Below, one piece after another: positions 12,901-24,900 of a stretch of 64,000 bases of DNA. Position numbers and translations under genes: made by a program. The stretch is from Mallotus nudiflorus. Lineage: Eukaryota > Streptophyta > Magnoliopsida > Malpighiales > Euphorbiaceae. A model generated the notes under the pieces. That model was given only the letters and a program-made list of their open reading frames with translations, was not told where the DNA came from and did no database searches. The stretch spans positions 248,001 to 312,000 of the forward strand of contig CANTUR010000344.1 in the NCBI GenBank assembly GCA_947683625.1, in the 5' to 3' direction. Within the stretch, counting starts at the first letter, position 1, and every line of letters begins with the position of its first letter.

Positions 12901-15900
12901 GAACTTAGTATGAAAGATTAAGCAAATACTTATTAGAGAAAGGTTTCTCTAACGTAAAAGTTGATATAACTCTTTTCATAAAGAAATCCAAGCATGATTT
13001 ATTAATTATTCAAATATATGTTGACTTTATTTTTAGTCCTACTAACTATTACTTGCGTGAGGAATTTTCTAAGTTGATGTAATTAGAATTTGAGATGAGT
13101 ATGATGGGTGAGCTCAAGTTCTTCTTTGGACTTCAAATCAAGCAATGCAAATATGAGATTTTCATAAATTAAACTAAGCACACTTTATCGGTAGTTTACT
13201 CGATAGAAAAAGCACTTCCAGAACTTGTCAATTTTTAAGACAATGTTTAGTTTCTTAGTTTAACAAAAAATAATTTTTGGTTATCTTATCCACCACTAAA
13301 GCAGAATATGTGGTGGCAAGTTGTTATTGCTCATAAGTGTTATGGCGAAAACAATAACTTAAGGACTATGGCATTGAACTTGGTTACATTCCTATTAAAT
13401 ATGACAATACAAGTGCTATAAACCTTAGCAAGAATCCTATTCAGCATTCTAGAGCTAATCATATAGACATTAGACATAATTTCTTATGTGATCATGTGCA
13501 AAATGGTGATATTTTTCTTAAATTTGTTGATTCAAATAATTAATTAATAGAGATCTTTACCAAGCCTCTCTGTGAAGAAAGATTGAATTTAATTAAGCAT
13601 GAGCTTGGGATGATATATGGTTTAAGCAAGTCTTGATGACTTATTGAATTGCCTAATTGATGGTTGGACTTTTTCATTAAAAATTCATGATTTTCATAAA
13701 TTCATGTGTAATCATGCTTTTCACTCATTTTTACTTTTTGTTTATTTTTCGTGTTTGATACCTTTTCATAAATTCATGCACAAACATGTTTTTCATTTAT
13801 TTATACTTTTGGTTATTTTTCATTTTTGATATTTTTTAGGGTTATTTGCATAAAAAAATGACTTTAAGTAGTTTTTGCAGTTTAATCATAATATTTCAAT
13901 CTTGGCAAATTAAAACATGAATTTCCAAAACTTTACAATTTGAATCACCGACCAAATATTAGGTGAAAAATTGTTGATGTGTTAGGTGAGAGCTGACCTA
14001 ATAATCCACATATGGGCTGACATATCAACAATTTTTCACTGGATATTTGGTTGGTGATTCAAATTGCAAAGTTTTGAAAATTTATGTTTTAATTTGCCAA
14101 GATTGAAATATTGTGATTAAACTAAAAAAAGCACTTAAAGTCATTCTTTTTATGCAAATAACCTTTTTTTTTATGATTACATTTTTTAAAAGAATTATTT
14201 TTGGCTTTATGATTTTTATCTTGTATAATTTTACTTTAAATAATTACTATTTAATAATTAATTATTGAATTTTATTCAATTTATTGATTTTCTAAATAAG
14301 AAAATTTATTTCATATACATGATTTGATTTATTTCCTATTTGCATGATACACATTTAAAATTATTATCATTTGATAAATTTTAAATTTCCACTTAAATGC
14401 TTAATTATGGTGTATTATCATAATTATTCTAGCATTTAATTGATCATGATTTAATTTGACATATTTCTTAAAATTTTATTTGCATTAAAATTGATCTTTT
14501 AAAGGATTTCCCATTTAACTTACTATTTAATGATTGTTTATTGAAATTAATTCAATTTATTAACCATTTAAATTTAGCAAATTAATTATAACTACTTGCA
14601 TAATCATTTTATTAATTTGAAATTAAAAATTTATTTTCCCATTTAAATGCTTGATTATGTAGATTTATGATAATATCTATAATTTCTTTTAAGTTGGTTA
14701 TGATTTGATTTGATTTGATTTGGAGTTAATTTGGTGCAATAGGGACCTAATTATCATGTATTAGGGGTATAATTGCTCAATATTTGAAAGATTAAAGGCC
14801 TCTTAGCAATTTTTTTCATGAGCTGTTAAAGCTGTTTGTGACCGTTGTGAGTGTCATAAGGTAGTGCACCTTATGAGCAACACTCACGATCGTGAGCCAC
14901 TTATGAGGAGCCCATTGACTTATGAGAAGTCCAATTTTCAATTGGACTTGGATTTTTGTTTTTGCGGCTTCATATTCTATAACAGAAACCTGCTATTCCT
15001 TAATCTTTTAGCCAAAATTAATTATTTTTCAACCTAATTCAAGTCTATATAAACCCTTTAAACACCTCTCTTCCTCCTCACATCATTATTTAGCAAAAAT
15101 TTTCTCTTCGTTATTCTTTTCTCTTAATAATTTTCTTATCATCTTTGTGCTCTTCCTACCTATTCTTCTTTTGTCTATGAATTTCTCTCCTCCTATTGCT
15201 TGAGAACTCAATACTTTGATGACCAAAATCCCATGAATAGTATGAGATTTAAATTAGGTGGTAGAGATAGGTTTCTTACTTCTCAATAATTTAATAACAT
15301 ATTTAGGTTTAGATAAAGAGGTCTTACAACTCCTAATTATTCTTAGTCTCCTCAAAGCTTGTGGGTTCAACATGCTAAACCCAATGATAGTGCCTTTGTT
15401 TTTGGTCATACCAAATCATCTCTTTTTGCTTTAAAATCCCTTTAGTATGTTCATCATTTTATAACCTATTCTATCCATGCTAGGGGTTTTAGCAATGAAG
15501 CAATTTCTTTTAATGATTTATTTCTCATTCATTGCTTTATTGAGAATGTGGATATTGAATTAGGGAGATGGCTTCAATGGAGGTTGTGGTTAGTTAGTGA
15601 TAGTGTGAGTGGAATTTTGTGTATTAGTGGCATAATCAATCGCATTGCCAATTATTTTGGGATTTCTTTTAATAACATTCCTTTTATTCCTCCTTCCTTC
15701 TTGAGAAACTCTAGATAATTCAAGCTTGTTAGAGATATTTCAGTTTGGAAAGATGAAGTAGGAGATAAAGATGTTGATAAGGAGCTTGAACATGATTTAG
15801 AAGACATAAAGTAAATAGGCACTCATGGTCTTGAAAGTGTTTAATTTGAAGAAGAAATCCTTAAAGAGCATGTTCCTTCTGAAGCTCAAAGGAAGAGGCA

Positions 15901-18900
15901 AAGAGGACCTTCTACCTCTCAAATTATTTATGAAGAACTAGCTTGGATTAGTGGTTTCTTTGATCATCTCTTCATAGTAGTGTCCAACTTCAACATAAGG
16001 TTTGATCAAGTGGACACTAGACTTGGCCTCCTCCTCCTCCTCCTCCTCCTTCATTCTAAAATCCCCATGATGGACATGACTCTTAAAATGTTCTTAGTTT
16101 TGTTCTCTCATTTTTATTATTTTAGTTTTTGGTCTTTTGTTTCCTTTTGGTTTCTTTCTAGTTTATTTCTCTTTTTTTTTATCTTTGACAAAGGGAGAGA
16201 AATTGTTATGTTTATTATATGCTAAGCGTTACATGATCATGTGTTATATAAGTTTAATTTTTTAAAATAATAGTATAATATGTACTATATTTATGATGTG
16301 TCAAAGTACCACTACATGCATTGTGAGTGCTACTAGTTTTTATTTAAATGGTCATATTATCATGTTCTCTTTTATGTTTAATTTTTAGCATATTTGCAAT
16401 GATAGGCCTTGTCTTTCATTTTGTCTCTTTAAATTTAATAAATTTATATTTCTTATCATGACCTAAAGGGGAGAAATAAAGAAATATATTATAAAATTTT
16501 GATAAAAAGAGAGAAAAATTTTTACATGACACTATTTTAATCCATCTTTTTATAATTCACATATTTGGTATCTTTTTTTTTAAGAAGACGTATGATTTCT
16601 AAAGTCATGTTATTTATGCTATATTTTCAATGCTCTAACATACTTTTAAATTCTTTTATATGCTATAATAATTCATGTTGTTTATTATGCTCTGATACAT
16701 GATAAATAGTATTGAATTTATACATATATTAAAGGGGAGAAAATTAATTTTCACATATGGCATACATTTAATTTGAGAGGGGAAGCTATTTTATATAGCA
16801 TATATCTATTCATGTTAATTTTTTTAACATGCACACTTTATTTATTATTTATCAAATTGGATGGCAAAGAAAAAATGGGGAGATTGTTGACCATTTATAT
16901 GATCAAACTCCTAATTTTGACTTTAACAAACAATTTAAGTTGCTAATAATTTCTTTTAAGTGTGTAGGAATTTAATTCATTTTGTTTAAAGTCCGGAGAT
17001 ATGAAATACTCTCATAAAAGTATATTCTATTGAAGAATATTATCCCATGCATATACCTAAAATATTCAGAGCTATTATAAGTAAAAAATACACTTTTTTG
17101 AACTTACAAATAGCTGCTCATGAGCTCCTCATGAGCCCGTCATAAGCAGCATCCTTGAAGAAGCATTTTTACTTCTTTCATGAGTGAGCTAGGCAGTGCT
17201 GCTCATGAGCTACCCTCAAAATCATAAGTAGCTTAAGAGGGCACTCCTGATAGCTCACAAAAGGCATTTTCAAGCTGAATTCAAATGCAATGGCTATAAA
17301 ATTGCTCCTTATGAGCCAAGACATGCTGCTCACAATCATGAGCGGCGTTTTGACAAAAATAAGTCAAATTTGAATCAACTAAAGTTTGAAGATGTTAGGG
17401 ATATAATTATTGGCTTAAACAACCATAATATTGAAGCTCAATCTCTATAAATGCTCTAGAGTTGTCATTCTTAACAAGTTACATACTTTGATTATAAAAA
17501 ACTCTCTAAACATTCAATTGAGCATTAATTTTTCTCTCTATCAAATTCTTGTATTTATTTAACTCTTATGAGAGTTGGTTGTATGTCAGAAATAAGACTT
17601 CATCTTCATCTAATTTTTGGGATAGATTAGAAGGGAAGTGAGGTATATTTCTAATGGAATTGGTTTAAGTGTTTAGCCATTAAAACACTTGTGAATTGGT
17701 TTAAGAGTGAGTCTAGAAACTCTTGGTTGTAAGGTTAAAGAGTGAGGCTCAAACTCTTATGTAATCTCAAATCTTAAGAATAAGATTGTATGAGATTAGA
17801 AATCCTAATTTGGGGATAAGTTAGGTGGAGGCGTAGGATTGTTAAGAATCTGAACTCCTTAAATTATTATGTTCATTGTTCTTCTTCTCTATTCTCTTTC
17901 AATTCTTATTTATTTCTTAAATTCATTTTTAATTTCCATAAAATTGTTATTACCCTTATTCACCCCCCGCACTCTAAGGCACTTTCAATTTCCATTCAAA
18001 AAGATCTTTTACTCCCATAAAATGGGTGGAATAAGTTATGGCTATGATAACAAGTACACCACCAGAGATGAAAGAATCTCCAGTTCTAAAATATTGTACT
18101 CGTTAAGTGCAGAAAGGCAAAAAACCCATTTTAAAATATTGTACTATTTCTAGTGAATACTTATCATGAGATGAATTTAGTAATGTAAAGAAAAAAATTC
18201 ATGTTGTAGATGCTGAAGTAGAGAAGAAAGTGCTTACAACAATTAAAAAAAATGTGGTGCCCTAACACTTAAAGAATTAAATCAAGATTTAGTTCACACC
18301 TCACCTTTAATTAAAAAAAAAGATTTTTGAGGTGCCTTTTCCTTCCAAATTCAAAATTTTGCATCTTGAATCATATAAAGGAACCTCAAATCCAAAAAGT
18401 CATTTAGTTAAATTTTGCATTGTAATGCATATTCATACAAGTTTTGAAGCTTTACTTTGCAAGTATTTTCTAAAACTTTAAAAGATACAGCTCAAGAATG
18501 ATACTTAGGGCTAGAAGAAGATTCCATTAGTTTATTTCCATAGCTAGCAACTTTATTTAAAGTAAAGTTCATCACCAACATTCCTACTAAAAAGATGTCT
18601 TTAGCCTTGCAGAAGGTGGCACAAGAGGAAAGAGAAAGCCTATGAAATTACATAAGTCGCTTTAACAAAGTAGTTATGTAAATAAAAAAATTAAGTCATA
18701 ACGAAGCTCTAATAGCCTTAAAATAAGGGACCAGGGTTCGTAAGTTTATAAGATTAGATGAAGCCAAAAGGTCCATAAAACCACATTTTAAATTTTCCAA
18801 AAAGCAACCTTATGATAAATAAAGAAGAAGGAATTGAGATGATAAAAGCAAGAGTACCTATCATCATGCAGGCTATGCTCCACTTAATTTCTCAAAAGCT

Positions 18901-21900
18901 AAAATATTAATATGGGTCAAAAAATCAGGAGATAACATCCACTAGCTAAAGCAAATGAGCCATTATTGTAGAAAAGCAAGATCGGGAGAAGTACTATAAA
19001 TTTCATAAGGATGTAGGCCACGATACCAAAGACTACAAACATTTGAGAGAGGAGATAGAATGACTAGAACAGAAGGGAACTCTAGGCAAGTTTGTTTCCT
19101 TAAGGGCCATAGATGACAGACAAGTGGCAATTGGCAAAGCTGCAGCTAAAGAACATGCGAAAGCTAAAAGAGGTATGAAGAAAGATGTCCAAAGGGGGGC
19201 TAGAAAAGAACCTACATGAGTCATTAATATCATAGCTAGAGTTTTAACGCTAAAGGATATCACAACTAAATGTAAAAGGCAGGCAGTGAAGTATACAGTT
19301 AAAGTAAATAAGGTACAACTTATGGAACTGGTCACATTTACTTTAGATGATAAAAATAAGGTAAGATCTCCTTAAACTGACTCTTTAGTGGTTGAAGATA
19401 TGGTTGAAAATATTATTTTAAAAAAATAAAAATGTTAGTTGATACAGTTAATCTACTAACGTTTGAGGTATATGTAGCTTTAGGATTTAGCCCTCACAAA
19501 CTTTGTAAGGTTTATAACCTACTTATTGAGTTAAGAGTCCAATACTATATGATATAAGAGCTTACACTTCTATCTAAAATTTGACTAGGAAGATACCTAT
19601 AGAAATTAGAGTTTGAGGAAATCCAAGTGCAGCTAAGGAATCTTATCTTTGCACATTAAAGGATGCATCTTCATCATTGACAATAAAAACTTTAAGTGTC
19701 CTAAAGAAAGTTAATGTAGAGCCTTTGGATGAAATGGTGGAGTTACCAATCTTTGCAAAAGGTCATGAAATCTATAGTTTATATATGTTTATATAGGAAA
19801 TTCTATCGAATTTTATAAAGATAATATGATCATCAAAAGTCTAAAGGTCGAAGATCATGCAGAAGATCTTTAACAAGCTTCTAAAGTACTTTCCAAACAT
19901 AGGATAATGTTGAATCCCGAGAAAATATGACATTGGAGTCAAGATTGAAAGGTTTTTTGAATTTATGGTATTGTAAAGAGGTATAAAGGTTAATCTAGAA
20001 GAAAATTTAGGCTATATTGAGCATGGGGCCACCTAAAACTATCTATGAAGTTCAAAAACTAAATGGATAGTGGAATGTTAATAAGCCATTGAAGACCTAA
20101 AAACCTTCCTCAACTCACCACTGCTATTGAGAAAACCTTATCAAGGTAAAACTCTATTCTTATATATATATGCAACTAATGAAACTATTGCTTTTGTATT
20201 CATCAGGAAAGAAGAAGAAATGCCTAACATGCTAAGAGGTATGGAACAACGATATCTAGTTATAACAAAAATGGCATATGTAGTGGCAATTTCTACAACA
20301 AGGCTAGTGCTTTACTTTCAAGTAGATACAATAGTGGTAAGGATAGAATAACCACTTAGGAAAGTCCTACATAAAGTGAAAACCTCTAGCGAAAAAGGCA
20401 TGGTGTTGAGGTGATTTCTGTAGGAGTCAACAAGCTGCAACTTATAACTCCTATCATGTTCACTTCAGAAGATGGGAATAAGGTACTTATTGAGGGAGTT
20501 ATAGACCTAATAGTTGACAATATCTGCAGTAGATAAACAACTTTTCATTGGCTCACTTTTATAGGAACATGTTAAAATTCAAATAGAAGAGGTTTTGAAG
20601 AAAAATGAATCAGCATTTTCTTAGAACCCATATGATATTACAGGAACAAGTCCTAAATTAATATGCCATAGATTGAATATAGATCCACAGGCTACACCTG
20701 TCATATAGAAAAAATGAATCCATGCTCTTGAAAGGTAGGCCACTATATCTACAGTAATTGATAAGCTAAATATATAGGCTTCATAAGGGTAATGTTTTAC
20801 CCTGCATGGTTGGCAATGTAGCATTGGTCAAAAAGCCTAATGGAAAATGTTATCTCTATGTCGATTCCATAGACCTAAATAAAGCATGCTTGAAAGATTA
20901 TTATCATTTTCCTAACATAGATCAACATATTGATTCTACCATAGTACATGAAATCTACATCTTGTAAATGCATTCGCAGGTATCTTTAGATCCCAATATG
21001 CAAAAAGGATCAAGCTAAAATAGTCTTCACCATAGAAAATAGTAAATACTACAATCAAGTCATGGATTTTAGCCTGAAGAATGCTGAAGCTACCTACCAA
21101 AGGTTGGTAAACATGATCTTCAAGGAGATTATAGGAAAATCTATGAAAGTATACATGGATGGCATGATCATAAAAATCTTGAAGTCTGAAGATCATGCTA
21201 GAGATCTTAGCTAGGTATTTAAAGTATTTTCAAAGCATAAAATGAAATTAAACCCAGAAAAATGTCTTCACTGTTAAATAGGCAAGTTTTTGCATTTCAT
21301 GCTATCACAAAAGGGCATAAAGGGAAATCTAAGAAAAATTCAAGCTATCATCAACATGACATCGTAAAAAATAATTAATGAAGTTCAAAAGCTAAATGGA
21401 AGAATTACAGCATTAGGAAGGCTCATTAGCTGTTTAACCAAAAGGAGCATACCTTTTTTCTAAATATTGAAAGACCTAAAAAACTTCAGGTGGACAAATA
21501 AATGTTAGAAGGCTTTTAAAGACTTGAAGAAATTCCTTAGCTCCCTACTTTTATTAAGGTCAAATCTTGTATTTGTAATTATCTGCCACTAATGATGTTA
21601 TTGCTTCAATGTTAGTTAGGGAAGAGGATAATGAGCAAATGCCCATTTACTATATGTCCAAAGTGTTAAGAGGTACTCAACAGTAGTACCTAGTCATTAA
21701 AAAGATAGCATATGCAATAATGACCTCATTAACAAGGCTCAGGCCTTACTTTTAAGCGCATATAATTGTTATTAGAACTGATGTGCCATTATGGAAAGTG
21801 ATGCAAAAAGCTACAACCTCTAGAAGGCTTATAAAATGGTTAATCAGATTTAGAGAATTTAATATTCAATATAAGCCAAGGAAAGTATTAAAGGCTCAAG

Positions 21901-24900
21901 TTCTAGCTAAATTTATAACAAAAAAATTAGACTCACAGAAAAAAGCCATAGAGCAGCAGGTAGTAAACAAATAAGAATGGAAGCCTTACATAAATGGAGC
22001 TGTATGTGAAAAAGGAGTTGGTGTAAGCATTATTCTCCAAGGACCAGAACAAGTAAAAATTGAATACATGGAAGTTGAGGAAGAAGCAGAAGAATGGATC
22101 CTAGAGCAAATAACTAGGGCTAATAATATAGAGGCAGGTATTTTGGCAAAGATTGTAGCCTTAGATGCACAACCTCTCAAGGGTGTTTTCAAGGAAATTC
22201 TATGGCATCCAAGCATGGAAAAGAAATAGGTTCTTACAATAATTGTTGAAGATAATTGGATGACTCCTCTAATCAAATACCTATCTGAAGGTATCCTCCC
22301 TACAGAAGATAGAGAGGCCAAGAAAATCATCCATAAATTTGTAAATTATTCTTCTTAACAGAATTTTGTATAAAAGATCCTATAACTAACCTTGGTTGAG
22401 ATGTATAACTACATGTGAAGGTACTCATGTGTTTATAGAAATACATCAAGGCATTTATGGAGCTTTTGAATCCGTAGACTCCTTGGCACAAAAAATAACC
22501 CTATAAAGGTACTTTTGGCCCATAATTCTTAAAGATGCTAAATATTTGGTCAGAAGATGTGAAAAATACCAAAGCTTCAGTACCTATAGCAAATAAAAAG
22601 CTCATAAGTAGTGCCTAGCATTTTGCTCAATAAGGTATGGACATCTTAGGCCCCTTTCTAATTGCCACGGGTCAAAGAAAATTCCTGGTTATGGCCATAG
22701 ACCACTTCGCTTAACCACCATCACACCAGCCCATCAATAAACTAGTGGAATGATGGAGGTTACTAATTAAACCATACTCCAATACTTAAAGAAAATGTTA
22801 GATCAAGCAAAAAGGATATGGGTGGAAGAGTTATACAGCGTCCTACAAGCCTACATAACTATACCTCGGTCTGCCACAAATGAAATACCTTTCCTATTGA
22901 CCTATGGCATTGAAGTTGTCATATTTATGGAAATGGGAGTTCTAAGTTACAGAGTCATACATTTTCACAACTTGGAAAATGAAAAAGCCATGAAGGCAAA
23001 ATTAGACCTATTGGAAGCTAAATGAGAGCAAGTAAGTGTTTGAATGATGGCTTACATACAAAAAATAGAAAGATACCATAATCTGAAGGTATTGATGAAC
23101 TTGAGACTAACCGAAAATGACCTTATAAAGTTACCAAAGTGGTAGAACTTGGTACTTACAAGCTTCAGAGCATGGAAGAAAAATAATTCCCCAGAATATG
23201 GAATGTTAAAAAACCTCAGGAAATATGTATAGCAAATGAATTATCCTTAGGTGCAAGGTTAACAATAGCATTTACATATTTCTATATTTTCATATAATTA
23301 TTCACAGGTTGGTGAGAGTAGCCTTAGACTTATTTTTTTGAATTTCTTAAAGAAAGGCTTATTAAACCTTTAAGTTGTTTATTTCTTTTTCAACTCACTA
23401 AAGAAGGACGATGAAATCCTTTTAGATTGATTCAACCTAGAAGTCTTGAAATATATATATATTTGTGATTAAGAAATGAAGTTTCTTTTCATTATATCTT
23501 TGGTCCACAAATATTTATGTATTTTAAAGCCATTTTAGCTTAAGGTAAAAAAGTGAATTTACTGCCATAGGTAATTGCTTATGAGTATTTTAAGGCCCCT
23601 TGTGCACACAAGAGAAAGCCGCCATGGGTAATTGCTTATAAGTTCAAGTAAATAATAAATCAAAGAGCCAATATCATATAAAAGGTGTGAATTATTTTGT
23701 CAAAACACAATTATAAGTGTGTATGAAAGTATTGAACCATAAATTTGATTTTATTGCTAAAAGTTGAAAAGATAAAAATTGAAATCTAAAATTTGAAGCT
23801 AAAGGCTGAAAGTTGAAAGCTAAAAGTTTGAGCCTTAAAGCTAAAAAGCTAAAAACAGAAGTTAAAAACAAAGGCTAAAAAGATAAAAGTTGAAAGCTAA
23901 AAACTAAAGAACATTCTTATGGATAATGTTAATAAGCTATAGAGGTAAGAACTCTAAAAGTAAAAGATAAATGTTATAAAATATTACCATGGATAAATTC
24001 CATAAGTTACAGAGCTAAGAGCTCTAGAAGTAAAGTCTAAATGTTAAAAAATGTGGCCATATTTATGTTTCATCAACTTGAAGAACTAAAAGCTTTGGAA
24101 ATGAAATGTTAAAGATGAAGATCACTATCATAAATAGCTCATAAGCTGCAGAGATAAAAGCTCTATAAATCAGAGTTACACACTAAAAGTATAAGAGCTA
24201 TAGAGCTAAAGCTCTAAAAGAACAAAAGGGTAATTTCCCACAAAATTAAGCTTCAAAGGCCAAAGGTGCTAAAAGTCAAAAGAACAAAAAGAATAAAGTC
24301 AAAGAGCTCTAAAATATTGAAAACATGAAAAGTACATCATACCATAGGCAATAGCCTATGAGATCATACTATAAAGGTATAAAAGTTTAAAGACTACCAA
24401 AATTCCACATGGTTAAAATATTTCAAACTATAAAGCAAAAAATGCTAGAAGTCTAAAGATTTAATAAGAACACTAAAAGGCTCAATTTATTTTGATTATC
24501 CATGTTGAGAGAGGACAACCATAATATTAATAATTATTATTTTCATGAAAAGTCAAAAAGTCAAAATCCAGAAGCTAAAAGTAAAAAGCTAAAAACTTAA
24601 GTGCAAAAGAGATGAAGATTGAAACATAAAAGCTAAAAGCTGAGAGACAAAGGCATAAAAGCCAAAAGCATCTTCATCTGCAATAATTTATTCTCCAAAT
24701 GAATTTCTACAAATGAAAGTTTCTTCACCCATAATTTTCCAAATATATACTTCTATAGTTATATACTTTATTGCATGCAATAAGGTATGCCAAAAAAAAG
24801 TGGGAAGCTTTTATTGGTCAAAATTTGCCTTTGATCTGCAGCAAATAAACCTCTAGAAAAGGAAATTTTTTAGCACATATGACATTCAAATTTCAATTTT

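Larger units (their letters stand above)
8146..17987 (+). mobile_element. Ty1/Copia LTR retrotransposon, copy 1 (SIRE/Maximus-like layout)
   Basis: A full-length element nested in the Gypsy gag leader. It has LTRs of about 1.1 kb starting TGTTGACC and ending TTTCA, a primer-binding site for initiator Met-tRNA, and gag, protease, integrase, RT and RNase H in Copia order. A long downstream stretch carries an extra sense ORF, and a polypurine tract precedes the 3' LTR. Flanks are GTTTT and ATTTC, not a clean duplication. All frames have stops, and about 350 bp between RT and RNase H is missing compared with copy 2. The extra ORF and total length fit the SIRE/Maximus branch; that placement is inference. 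Confidence 0.88.

Noticed and set aside
15980..16225. Frame with a run of Leu that looks like a membrane protein
   Set aside because: The Leu run comes from a CTC simple repeat in the extra Copia ORF; the rest runs into T-rich non-coding sequence before the 3' LTR.
8141..17992. Target duplication for Copia copy 1
   Set aside because: Flanks GTTTT and ATTTC match in only three of five bases, so I do not claim a duplication; the element is supported by LTRs, primer site and polypurine tract.
23740..24680. Possible CRISPR-like or satellite array
   Set aside because: Repeat spacing and order vary, the setting is a plant Gypsy element, and there are no unique spacers; listed only as a degenerate repeat block.
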